This document shows, in pieces, positions 8,723-17,407 of a DNA stretch of 32,379 nucleotides (the first letter of the stretch is position 1; the number at the start of each line of letters is the position of its first letter). The position numbers and the translations under genes were made by a program. The notes below the pieces were generated by a model that saw only the letters and a list, made by a program, of their open reading frames with translations, was not told the origin of the DNA and did no database searches. The stretch comes from an uncultured bacterium (GTDB lineage Bacteria > Myxococcota_A > Polyangia > Polyangiales > Houyiibacteriaceae): positions 1-32,379 of the forward strand of contig CALJYC010000248.1 in NCBI GenBank assembly GCA_937984275.1, in the 5' to 3' direction.

Positions 8723-9384
8723 GGCGCGCCCACGTAAAGCACGCGGCCTTCACCCTCGAGATGGCGCTTGAAATAGTAGGGGATCCGCAAGAGGTCTCGC
8801 CGGATTGCGGGGCGGATGATCGACACGAAGACACCGTCGCCGATGTCGACCAGTGCGCCGAACGAGACGAGCGTTCGACCTCCTTTGAACGGCCGGACCC
8901 GCATGAAGCCCCAGCCTGCGCGGATGTCGTGCTCCTGCGAGTGATCGACGCGGAACACTATCGAACGGCGATCCGGCTCGAGCGTCGTCTGGAATACGTA
9001 CCGAACGTCGATGGGGCCCCATTGCTGACGCATGGCCAAGTCCGCTTCGTTCCCGGCCTGATGTTTGATGTCGCTTTGCGTCGCAAGAGGGATGAAGGCC
9101 TTGTATCTCGGCAGGTCCGCCAGGGCCTGCCATGCGAGGTCGACCGGCACGTCGATGATCTGCCAGCTCTGCCCGCCGATCAGCTTGAGTGAGCCTCGCT
9201 GTTCGTTTTTCTGCTTCACGACCAGCTCGCCCGCCATGAGCAGCTTCTTGTCCTCATCGGTGAGCGGTTCGTTGCTCGAAAAAGATCGGGAGGGAGCCGC
9301 AAACATGACGGCACAGACCAAGGCCAGAATGGTGGTCAAAATTGACCAACGGCTGCGATCTTGTCTATGTCTGACGTGGCTCAT
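8719..9384 (-). CDS. SRPBCC/polyketide cyclase-like protein with N-terminal signal or TM segment
   Basis: ORF 8719..9477, with likely start at ATG (complement of 9382-9384): MSHVRHRQDRSRWSILTTILALVCAVMFAAPS…. Body resembles START/SRPBCC proteins (WQIIDVPVDLAWQALADLPRYKAFIP). Confidence 0.7.
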   Translation of the reverse strand: MSHVRHRQDRSRWSILTTILALVCAVMFAAPSRSFSSNEPLTDEDKKLLMAGELVVKQKNEQRGSLKLIGGQSWQIIDVPVDLAWQALADLPRYKAFIPLATQSDIKHQAGNEADLAMRQQWGPIDVRYVFQTTLEPDRRSIVFRVDHSQEHDIRAGWGFMRVRPFKGGRTLVSFGALVDIGDGVFVSIIRPAIRRDLLRIPYYFKRHLEGEGRVLYVGAP

Positions 9385-11098
9385 GCGTGCGTTCCTCGTG
9401 GTTCTGATGGTTGCCGGTGGTCTCGCGGCCGCGACTGCGAGAGCTATTCCCACTGACGATGCTGCCCCGACGGTCATTCAGAATATTTCCTTGAATATTA
9501 CATCGGGCGCTGCGGCGGAGGTAGCCGGCGCAGGCGGGGACAGTCGCCTCCCCGCGTGGACGTCGATTTTGCCGCCACTTCTCGCGATTGCCCTCGCGTT
9601 GCTGTTTCGTCACGTCTTGCTTGCGTTGGTCCTAGGGGTATGGCTCGGCGCGTTCTTGATTACGGGGCTGTCACCGTTGGCTTCGTTCGCGCGCTTACTC
9701 GACACCTACATCGTCAACGCGATCGCCGATCGGGGGCACGCGTCGATTCTGGTGTTCAGCTTGTTGCTCGGCGGGATGCTCGGGTTGATGACGCAAAGTG
9801 GTGGTGCGAAAGGCCTCGCGTCTTGGGTGAGCACCGACGCAACGAGTCGTCGACGCGGACAGCTCACGACATGGTTCCTCGGGCTGCTCGTCTTCTTCGA
9901 TGACTACGCCAACTCGCTGCTGGTCGGTTCATCGATGCGGCCGGTGACGGACCGTCTTCGTATCAGCCGGGAGAAGCTCGCGTTCCTCGTGGACGCCACC
10001 GCAGCGCCCGTGGCGAGCCTGGCACTGATCTCCTCTTGGATTGGCGTAGAGGTCGGCTACATCGGAGATCAGTTCACGCACCTCGGTATCGAACGGGACG
10101 CGTACCTGACGTTTATCGAGACGATTCCTTTTCGGTTCTATCCGATTCTCATGCTGGTCTTCGTGGCGTGGCTCGCGTTCCGCGGACGCGATTTTGGGCC
10201 GATGCTCCGCGCGGAGCGGCGTGCGCTCGAAGAAGGGCTTGTCTCGCGGCCCGGCTCCCAGCCCGCTTCGGACTTCCACGAAGAGTCGGTCCCGGCGGAG
10301 GTGCCGGGCCGCCCCATGAATGCCTTGGTTCCGGTTGTCGTGGTCGTCGTCGTTGCTGCGTTGGGGATCTACGTCGACGGGCGGCTCAAGGTGCTGTCTG
10401 CGGGAATGGAGCCATCGCTTCGCGCGATCGTGGGCGAGGCGAGCTCGAGCGCTGCGATCCTGTGGGCAACGGGAGCGGGCTGCCTCGCGGCCTTGGCCCT
10501 CTCGGTGGGGAGTGGCGCGTTGTCGTTCGGTAAATCGATCGACGCCTGGATGTCCGGCATGCGCTCGATGCTTTTCGCTGCGGTGATCCTCGTCTTGGCC
10601 TGGTCTCTCGGCGCCGTGTGTCGCGATCTCGACACCGCGGGATTTCTGATTGGGGCGGTGGGCGACTGGATCGCACCGGCTTGGATTCCCGCAACGGTCT
10701 TCGTCATGGCGGCGTTGGTCAGTTTCGCAACCGGTACGTCCTGGGGCACCATGGCGATCCTGTTTCCACTGGTCGTCCCGCTCGCGCATCAGATCGCGCC
10801 CGGGAACGAGACGATCCTATTGGGCACGGTGTCGTCGATATTGGCGGGGTCGGTCTGGGGCGATCACTGCTCGCCAATCTCCGACACGACCGTCCTCAGC
10901 TCGATGGCTACCAGTTGTGATCACATGGATCACGTCCGAACACAGTTGCCGTACGCGCTTCTCATTGGTGGCGTCAGCTTGCTTTGCGCGGAGCTCCCCG
11001 TCGCTGCCGGCTGGTACGGTCCGTGGGCGGGGTTGCTGGTCGGTGCGTGCGTGATGATTGGCGCGTTCGAGCTACTTAGCCGGCCGGTACGACGGTAG
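9383..11098 (+). CDS. NhaC-family Na+/H+ antiporter with N-terminal signal-peptide-like extension
   Basis: Likely start ATG 9383 inside the longer ORF 9065..11098. Polytopic, with SILVFSLLLGGMLGLMTQSGGAKGLA, FFDDYANSLLVGSSMRPVTD, GTSWGTMAILFPLVVPLAH, SVWGDHCSPISDTTVLSS. Confidence 0.85.
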   Translation: MRAFLVVLMVAGGLAAATARAIPTDDAAPTVIQNISLNITSGAAAEVAGAGGDSRLPAWTSILPPLLAIALALLFRHVLLALVLGVWLGAFLITGLSPLASFARLLDTYIVNAIADRGHASILVFSLLLGGMLGLMTQSGGAKGLASWVSTDATSRRRGQLTTWFLGLLVFFDDYANSLLVGSSMRPVTDRLRISREKLAFLVDATAAPVASLALISSWIGVEVGYIGDQFTHLGIERDAYLTFIETIPFRFYPILMLVFVAWLAFRGRDFGPMLRAERRALEEGLVSRPGSQPASDFHEESVPAEVPGRPMNALVPVVVVVVVAALGIYVDGRLKVLSAGMEPSLRAIVGEASSSAAILWATGAGCLAALALSVGSGALSFGKSIDAWMSGMRSMLFAAVILVLAWSLGAVCRDLDTAGFLIGAVGDWIAPAWIPATVFVMAALVSFATGTSWGTMAILFPLVVPLAHQIAPGNETILLGTVSSILAGSVWGDHCSPISDTTVLSSMATSCDHMDHVRTQLPYALLIGGVSLLCAELPVAAGWYGPWAGLLVGACVMIGAFELLSRPVRR

Positions 11099-12601
11099 CT
11101 GTTCTGCAATGATTTCGCCGGACACGAGCTGGTCCCGAAGCCGACGCTTGAGCGTCTTCCCGCTGGCGCCTTGGGGAAGGGCTTCGACGAACGCGTAGCG
11201 CCGCGGGACTTTGTAAGGAGCCAGTCGTTCTCTCGCCCACTCGTCGAGCTCTTTCGCTGTGACGTTGGAGTCTCGAACGACCACCGCGACGATCTCTTCA
11301 CCATAGTAATCATCGGGCTGTCCGACGACTGCAACGCCGTGAGCCGCGGGGTGATGAAGAAGGACGTCTTCGATTTCCGAGGGGTAGATGCTGGCACCGC
11401 CGCGCAGAATCAGATCCTTGCTACGATCGACGATCGTGAGCCGACCCTCGTCATCGAGAAAACCGATGTCGCCGGTATGCAGCCAGTCTCCGCGCATGAC
11501 GTGGGCTGTAGCGAGCTTGTCGTCGAGGTACCCTGCCATGACGTTCTGTCCGCGAACCAGCACTTCCCCGTGCACACCAAGTGGCAGCTCTTCGCCGAAG
11601 TCATCCGCAATGCGCAGCGTGACGCCACCAACCGGTTTGCCTGACGAGCCGCGAACGGCGACGTCTGGGGGCGCGTTGATCGTCGTCAGGTTCGCTTCCG
11701 TGAGTCCGTATCCTTGACGGACCGGAGCCCCCAAGCGCTTCTCCGCTCGCAGCCTGACGTCTTCGAGCAGTGGTGCGCCTGCGCTCAAGCACCATCGCAG
11801 GGCGGGCGGGATCGGTTTGCCCTGCTGGTTGGCCCAGGCGACGAACATTGTGGGCACGGCCGGGAGCCAGGTGATCCGATGCGTCGTGCAGAGCTCCAGA
11901 GTCCGCGTCGGCGAAAACTTGGGGACGAAGACCGTGCGTGCGCCTGCAAAGAAGGGCGCGAGCAAGGTCGTGCGAATGCCGTAAGAGTGCGTGAGAGGGA
12001 GGGTGCCGAGGACCCGATCGTCTTCGGTGAGGCCCAGGGTCTGCTCCACGAGCGCTTTGGTATGCGCGCCCAGCGATTCGTGCGTAATACAGACTCCTTT
12101 GGCAGCTCCCGTCGTCCCCGAAGTGTAGAGAAGCATCGCAACCGAATCGGGCGCAGCACCCCACGGAGGTGCCTCCCCCGAGTTGCTCGCGATCGCCTCT
12201 TCGACCTGCAGAACTTTGGCGCGCGTTCCTGCCCGCACGCTGCTTTCGTGCGCGATCTCGGAACGGTCGACGTCCGCGAGAAGCGCTTTGCATCCCGCAT
12301 GTTTCAGCCGGAATGCGATTTCGTGAGCCGTCGACATCACGGGGATCGGAAGCGTGGTACATCCCGCATAGACGGTCCCGAACCAAGCGGCGACGAAGTC
12401 GAGCCCGTTCGCTGTGCAAATCGCAACGCGGTCGCCGGGGCCTAGGCCCAGTGCGAGCAGATGCGCCGCGACACGAGACGCTTGGCGATCGAGCTCTCGG
12501 TAACTGAGAGCGAGATTACCGCGTCCGGAGTCGACGAGGGCGGTGCGTTCCGGGTCTCGCTGCGCCCAGCGATGCAGAAAGCTCCCGACGTTCGCATTCA
12601 T
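11072..12601 (-). CDS. AMP-dependent synthetase/ligase (acyl-CoA ligase family)
   Basis: AMP-binding motif LLYTSGTTGAAKGVCITH; GYGLTEANLT; WLHTGDIGFLDDEGRLTIVDRSKDLI; C-terminal PRRYAFVEALPQGASGKTLKRRLR. Likely ATG start at 12601. Confidence 0.95.
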   Translation of the reverse strand: MNANVGSFLHRWAQRDPERTALVDSGRGNLALSYRELDRQASRVAAHLLALGLGPGDRVAICTANGLDFVAAWFGTVYAGCTTLPIPVMSTAHEIAFRLKHAGCKALLADVDRSEIAHESSVRAGTRAKVLQVEEAIASNSGEAPPWGAAPDSVAMLLYTSGTTGAAKGVCITHESLGAHTKALVEQTLGLTEDDRVLGTLPLTHSYGIRTTLLAPFFAGARTVFVPKFSPTRTLELCTTHRITWLPAVPTMFVAWANQQGKPIPPALRWCLSAGAPLLEDVRLRAEKRLGAPVRQGYGLTEANLTTINAPPDVAVRGSSGKPVGGVTLRIADDFGEELPLGVHGEVLVRGQNVMAGYLDDKLATAHVMRGDWLHTGDIGFLDDEGRLTIVDRSKDLILRGGASIYPSEIEDVLLHHPAAHGVAVVGQPDDYYGEEIVAVVVRDSNVTAKELDEWARERLAPYKVPRRYAFVEALPQGASGKTLKRRLRDQLVSGEIIAEQLPSYRPAK

Positions 12602-12665
12602 GACCGGGAACCTAGCACGCGAGGCTGGCCTGGACGGCCGCTCCGAGCGCGTTACGCTTCGTCTC

Positions 12666-13652
12666 ATGCCCAACGCAAGAGCGATTTGCATTCGTGAGCC
12701 CGGCGGACCAGAGGTGCTCGAGCTCGGCGAGATCGAGCTGCCAAACCCCGGGCCGTCGCAGGTCATGGTCGAGGTAGCAGCGGCCGGACTCAACCGCGCG
12801 GATTGCCTGCAGCGCCGTGGCTTCTATCCGGCGCCCCCTGGCGTGCCTGCAGATGTTCCCGGCCTCGAGTTTGCCGGTGTGATCGAGTCGATTGGTGAGT
12901 CCGTCAGCGGGTGGAATCCAGGTGACCGCGTGATGGGCATCGTGGGTGGCGGCTCCATGGCAACCCGCGTAGTGACCGAGAGCGCCGAGCTGATGCGGGT
13001 TCCGAAGAACCTCTCGCTAGAAGAGGCCGCGGCCGTTCCGGAGGTGTTCCTGACGGCGTACGACGCGATCGTGTTGCAAGGCGGGCTGCAGGCGGGCCAG
13101 ACGGTTCTCCTTCACGCGGTCGCGAGCGGCGTGGGCACGGCCGGAATTCAGCTAGCGTCCGCGGTCGGCGCGACCTCGATCGGCACGTCGCGCACGGCCG
13201 ACAAGCTCGCGCGATGCGCCGAGCTTGGTTTGACCCACGCCGTCCACGTCGCGGACGGCAACTTCGCAGACGGGGTCATGGCAGCGGCGCCCAAAGGCGT
13301 CGATGTCATCCTCGACACGATTGGCGCAGCGTACCTCGCACAAAACGTCAAGGTGATCGGCAAGAAGGGCCGCATCATCGTGATCGGTTTGATGGGCGGC
13401 GTGAAAGCCGAGCTCGCCCTCGGCGCAATGCTGGCAAAACGAGCGTCGATCCACGGATCCGTCCTCCGAAGCCGATCCGCCGCGGAGAAAGCCGAGCTGA
13501 CCAGATCGTTCACGCAAGAGATGCTTGGACGCTTCGCCACCGGCGAGCTCAAGCCGATCATCGACGACGTGCTACCGATGACCGACGTCCAACCCGCCCA
13601 CCAACGAATGGACGCCAACCAAACATTCGGCAAACTAGTCCTTCACTGGTAA
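12666..13652 (+). CDS. NAD(P)H-quinone oxidoreductase, zinc-independent MDR superfamily (PIG3/TP53I3-like)
   Basis: MPNARAICIREPGGPEVLELGEIELP, GLNRADCLQRRGFYPAPPG, GLEFAGVIESIG, VASGVGTAGIQLA. ATG at 12666 within the longer ORF. Confidence 0.93.
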   Translation: MPNARAICIREPGGPEVLELGEIELPNPGPSQVMVEVAAAGLNRADCLQRRGFYPAPPGVPADVPGLEFAGVIESIGESVSGWNPGDRVMGIVGGGSMATRVVTESAELMRVPKNLSLEEAAAVPEVFLTAYDAIVLQGGLQAGQTVLLHAVASGVGTAGIQLASAVGATSIGTSRTADKLARCAELGLTHAVHVADGNFADGVMAAAPKGVDVILDTIGAAYLAQNVKVIGKKGRIIVIGLMGGVKAELALGAMLAKRASIHGSVLRSRSAAEKAELTRSFTQEMLGRFATGELKPIIDDVLPMTDVQPAHQRMDANQTFGKLVLHW

Positions 13653-13686
13653 CCACCGGGGCACGGGGGAACACGACACGGTGCGG

Positions 13687-13831
13687 GAACTGCAATACCG
13701 GAGAACGGCGCGCGACGGGCGTGCTCGCGATCGGGCGCCCCGTCGCCACGGCTCCCCAAGTCCACATACGACTAGGCGCCGGCCCAATCACTGTGCTGCC
13801 CATCGCGAGCCGTTCTCCGGTGATCTAGTTC
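13687..13831. repeat. 145-bp imperfect inverted repeat between convergent genes
   Basis: Perfect 13-bp core arms ACCGGAGAACGGC (13697-13709) and GCCGTTCTCCGGT (13809-13821). Flanking GAACT…AGTTC (13687-13691/13827-13831) and inner partial pairing (CGCGA, GGGC blocks). A second local stem CGACGGG…CCCGTCG lies inside the left half. Confidence 0.75.
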
Positions 13832-13836
13832 TTCGC

Positions 13837-14676
13837 TCAGAGCTTGAGGGCGCGTTTGACGTAGTTTGGTAGGGCGAAGACGGCTTGGTGGAGGTCTTCG
13901 TTGTAGGCCTTCGAGCCTTCGACGATGGCTTGTTGGCGTTCTGGATCCGGGCGTAGCGGTTCGCCGGTGTTGGAGCACCACGTCCAGCTCCAGGTTCCAG
14001 TGCCGTAGAGGGGCACGGGGCCCAGGTAGGGGTGGACCTCGGAGAACAGGTTGCGGAGCTTGTGCTGGATTTCGACGAAGATGTCCATCATCAGGAGGGG
14101 CGACTCGCTTTGCAACGCCATGACGCCGTCGTCGGCGAGCATTCGCTTGCACCCCGCGTAGAAGCTTTCGTCGAAGAGCACTGCGCCTGGGCCGACCGGG
14201 TCGGTCCCGTCGAGCAGGATGACGTCGTACTGGGCGTCGGTGCTCTCCTTCACGTACTCGATACCGTCGACGAAGCGGACGTCGAGGCGTGGGTCGTCCC
14301 ATGCGGTTCCAATGCCGGGAAGGTACTGCTTCGAGGCATCGACTACCATCTCATCGATCTCGATCATCACGCATTGCTTCACATCGGGGTGTCGAAGAAC
14401 CTCGCGGACGGTTCCACCGTCGCCGCCACCAATGACGAGGACGCGCTCGATGCTCGGAGCGGTTGTCAGCGCAGGTTGGGCGAGCATCTCGTGATAGAGG
14501 AACTCGTCGTACTCACTCGTCATGAAGACGTTGTCGATGATCAAAACCCGGCCGAAACCGACCGTGTCGATCACCTCGATCTTCTGGTACGGGCTCTGCG
14601 CGGAAAATAGGGTTTCCTTGGAGAGGAGGCCGAGCCGTGTGTGGTCGTGAAAGGTTTCGTCGTACCAAAGGCCCAT
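13837..14676 (-). CDS. speE: Spermidine synthase (polyamine aminopropyltransferase)
   Basis: MGLWYDETFHDHTRLGLLSKETLFSAQSPYQKIEVIDT, EFLYHEML, VLVIGGGDGGTVREVLRHP, VILLDGTDPVGPGAVLF. Confidence 0.95.
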   Translation of the reverse strand: MGLWYDETFHDHTRLGLLSKETLFSAQSPYQKIEVIDTVGFGRVLIIDNVFMTSEYDEFLYHEMLAQPALTTAPSIERVLVIGGGDGGTVREVLRHPDVKQCVMIEIDEMVVDASKQYLPGIGTAWDDPRLDVRFVDGIEYVKESTDAQYDVILLDGTDPVGPGAVLFDESFYAGCKRMLADDGVMALQSESPLLMMDIFVEIQHKLRNLFSEVHPYLGPVPLYGTGTWSWTWCSNTGEPLRPDPERQQAIVEGSKAYNEDLHQAVFALPNYVKRALKL

Positions 14677-14686
14677 GAGCTGTTCT

Positions 14687-15469
14687 CTAAATGCCTAACT
14701 GGAGTTGTTGGTCGCGCGCGGGGTCGAGCTCGAGGGGCTGATGTTGCTGTGCCAAGAGGAGCTCGGTGCCTTGGTGGCCGAGCGCGGCTTCCGCCGAGTT
14801 CCGCGCCAGCCGAGGGGAGTTATTGGTTTCGGAAAGGTGCATCAGCACGACGCGCTTGGGGGCGTGTGCCATCCCGGCCAACAAGTCGCCGGCTTGGCCG
14901 TTCGACAGGTGACCGAGCGATCCGCCCACGCGCCGCTTCAACATCTCGGGATAAGGGCCCGCCTCGAGCATGTCGGGGTCGTGGTTGCTCTCCAGCAAGA
15001 GCGTTTCGCATTCACCCAAGAAGCGGGTCAACCCTTTCGGAACATGCCCGAGATCCGTTGCCAGGCCAACTGTGGTCACTTTCGTTTCGAACCGCAGCGC
15101 GACCTGAGGCGCGTCGTGCGGCAAAGCATGCGAGTGGATCGCGATGTCGCCGACCATAAAGCGACGGCCCACGGTGAAGGGCTCGGCTTCCACCGACGTG
15201 CGCAGTCGGATCGACTGCAGCGTTGCTTCGCTGGCACGAACTGGACAGCCCAGACGCCTCGCATAAGTAGACGCGTGGGCCGCATGGTCGGTGTGGCTGT
15301 GCGTCACAATCACGGCTGACACGTCTTTCGGAGCTCCCCGGCCGATCGCCGCAAACCGCTGAACGAGCTTGCGGTGTGACAGCCCCGCATCGACTAAGAC
15401 GCTGGTTGTCCTGGACTCCAAAAGAAGCGCGTTCCCTTCGCTCCCGCTTCCCAGGATCGTTACCCGCAC
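14687..15469 (-). CDS. MBL-fold metallo-hydrolase (YycJ/WalJ-like)
   Basis: VRVTILGSGSEGNALLLES, VDAGLSHRKL, VIVTHSHTDHAAH, LLLESNHDPDML, LSNGQAGDLL. Probable GTG start at 15469 within ORF 14687..15520. Confidence 0.9.
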   Translation of the reverse strand: MRVTILGSGSEGNALLLESRTTSVLVDAGLSHRKLVQRFAAIGRGAPKDVSAVIVTHSHTDHAAHASTYARRLGCPVRASEATLQSIRLRTSVEAEPFTVGRRFMVGDIAIHSHALPHDAPQVALRFETKVTTVGLATDLGHVPKGLTRFLGECETLLLESNHDPDMLEAGPYPEMLKRRVGGSLGHLSNGQAGDLLAGMAHAPKRVVLMHLSETNNSPRLARNSAEAALGHQGTELLLAQQHQPLELDPARDQQLQLGI

Positions 15470-15549
15470 GAGAAACCTAGAGCACAGCTGCGATTGCTTG
15501 GCAAGACTCTTGGCTTGCAACTCTGGGTTTTAGGCGCGAGAGTCCGGCC

Positions 15550-16593
15550 GTGGTCGATACGGACTTGGAATACGACAGTGTTCTCTTGGTGTCCTTCGGG
15601 GGGCCAGAGCAACGTGCGGACGTCATGCCATTCCTCGAGAACGTGGTTCGAGGGAAGAACATCCCTCCGGACCGCCTCAAGGACGTCGCGGGGCACTACA
15701 ATCACTTCGAAGGCAAGAGTCCGCTCAACGACCAGAACCGGGCATTGATTGCAGCCCTCGAAGAAGAGCTTCGCAGCAGCGAGATCGACCTGCCGGTGTA
15801 TTGGGGGAATCGCAATTGGAATCCGTTCATCTTGGAGGCGCTTCGCGAGATGCGCGATGACGGGAAGAAGCGGGCCCTCGCATTCGTGACCTCGGCGTAC
15901 AGCAGCTACAGCGGGTGTCGGCAATACCTAGAGAACATCGAGAAGGCACGCGAGGAGCTCGGCGAAGGCGCGCCCGCCGTCGACAAGTTGCGGGCGTTCT
16001 ACAATCACCCGGGGTTCATCGAAGCCAACGTCGACCACCTGCTCGCCGCCCTCGCAACCTTACCCAAAGAGCGACGTGAGTGCGCCCGCGTTGCGTTCAC
16101 CGGGCACAGCATTCCGGTCGCGATGGCCGAGACCTGCGACTACGCCGAGCAGATCGAGGAGACCGCTCGCTTGGTTGCGGAGGGAGCCCGCCACGAGCGC
16201 TGGCAACTGGCCTATCAGAGCCGCAGTGGAGCGCCGCACGTACCTTGGCTCGGCCCTGACATCCTCGAGCACCTCGATGCGCTCTCGCAGATCAACGTGA
16301 AAGACGTGGTGGTCGCGCCGATCGGGTTCTTGTCGGACAACATGGAAGTGATCTGGGACCTCGACCACGAGGCCCGGGACTACGCTGGCGGGCTCGGTAT
16401 TACCCTGACCCGGGCACCCACCGTGGGAACGCACCCCGCGTTCGTTTCGATGATTCGCGAGCTCATCGAGGAGCGCCTTGGCAGGGTTGCCGTGCGCCAA
16501 GCGCTGGGCAAGCGCGGCCCGTTCCGCGACGAATGCCCGCCCGATTGCTGCCAGTATCAGCCACGCGTATCGCGGCCGCCTGAGCCCGCTTGA
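15550..16593 (+). CDS. hemH: Ferrochelatase (possibly coproporphyrin-type) with Cys-rich C-terminus
   Basis: VLLVSFGGPEQRADVMPFLENV, YWGNRNWNPFI, TSAYSSYSGCRQYLENI, ARVAFTGHSIPVAMA, PIGFLSDNMEVIWDLDHEA; C-terminal CPPDCC. Confidence 0.92.
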   Translation: MVDTDLEYDSVLLVSFGGPEQRADVMPFLENVVRGKNIPPDRLKDVAGHYNHFEGKSPLNDQNRALIAALEEELRSSEIDLPVYWGNRNWNPFILEALREMRDDGKKRALAFVTSAYSSYSGCRQYLENIEKAREELGEGAPAVDKLRAFYNHPGFIEANVDHLLAALATLPKERRECARVAFTGHSIPVAMAETCDYAEQIEETARLVAEGARHERWQLAYQSRSGAPHVPWLGPDILEHLDALSQINVKDVVVAPIGFLSDNMEVIWDLDHEARDYAGGLGITLTRAPTVGTHPAFVSMIRELIEERLGRVAVRQALGKRGPFRDECPPDCCQYQPRVSRPPEPA

Positions 16594-16603
16594 GTGGCGC
16601 TGA

Positions 16604-17398
16604 CTATTCCGGGTCTTTGAAGGACGGCGCGCGCTTCATCATGTTGGCCTGCACCGCCTCGGTCTGGTTGGGGCTGCCGAGCAGCGTGACCTGAAGCGCG
16701 GTTTCGAACTTGAGCGCATCGGCGCGCGACATGCCAGGAGCATCTTTGAGGAGCGCTTTGCCCGCGCGGATGGCGTGCGGGGACTTGGTCGCGATCAGCT
16801 TGGCGGTGTCGAGCGCGTCGGCGAGCGGATCTTCAGAGACCTTGGTGGCGAGCCCGAGCCTTGCGGCTTCGGTGCCAGAGACGATGCGCCCCGTGAACGT
16901 CAGCTCTTTCGCGACGTCGAGCGGAACCAGTTGCAACATCGTCTGTGTGATGCTCATGTCCGGAATCAATCCCCACTTGATCTCCATGACCGAAAACTGT
17001 GAATCGGCGGTGACGTAGCGGAGGTCAGCGCCTAGGGCGATCTGCAGGCCGCCTCCAAAGGCAAAGCCATGGACCGCGGCGATGACCGGAACCGGCACTT
17101 CTTGCCAAATCCACCCTGCACGCTGTGCCATGTTGGCCGGGCTCTCTTCGTTCCGCGAGAGCAGCTTCTGCATCAGCTCGGGTGATCCGAGGAATGAGCC
17201 GAAATCGAGCCCGGCGCAGAAGGCTTTGCCTTCCCCGTGCAGTACGACCGCACGGACGCTCTTGTCCGCGATGATTCGCTTCCCCATGCGGATGAGCCCG
17301 TCGAACATCTCTGCGTCGAGGGCATTGCGCTTTTCAGGGCGCGACATGCGAACGGTGGCGACGTGGTTGTCGATGGTGAGCTGGACTCGTTCGGACAT
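16604..17398 (-). CDS. Enoyl-CoA hydratase/isomerase (crotonase) family protein
   Basis: MSRPEKRNALDAEMFDGL, GEGKAFCAGLDFGSF, AAVHGFAFGGGLQIALGADLRYVT. Confidence 0.93.
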   Translation of the reverse strand: MSERVQLTIDNHVATVRMSRPEKRNALDAEMFDGLIRMGKRIIADKSVRAVVLHGEGKAFCAGLDFGSFLGSPELMQKLLSRNEESPANMAQRAGWIWQEVPVPVIAAVHGFAFGGGLQIALGADLRYVTADSQFSVMEIKWGLIPDMSITQTMLQLVPLDVAKELTFTGRIVSGTEAARLGLATKVSEDPLADALDTAKLIATKSPHAIRAGKALLKDAPGMSRADALKFETALQVTLLGSPNQTEAVQANMMKRAPSFKDPE

Positions 17399-17407
17399 AC
17401 GGACTCC

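Noticed and set aside
9065-9382. N-terminal extension of the NhaC ORF (start 9065)
   Set aside because: It is antisense to the SRPBCC coding region and lacks plausible protein features; a signal-peptide-like start at 9383 is better.
12602-12793. N-terminal extension of the AMP-ligase ORF
   Set aside because: Ser/Pro/Arg-rich sequence overlapping the divergent quinone oxidoreductase start; MNANVGSFLHRWAQRDP is a typical ligase start.
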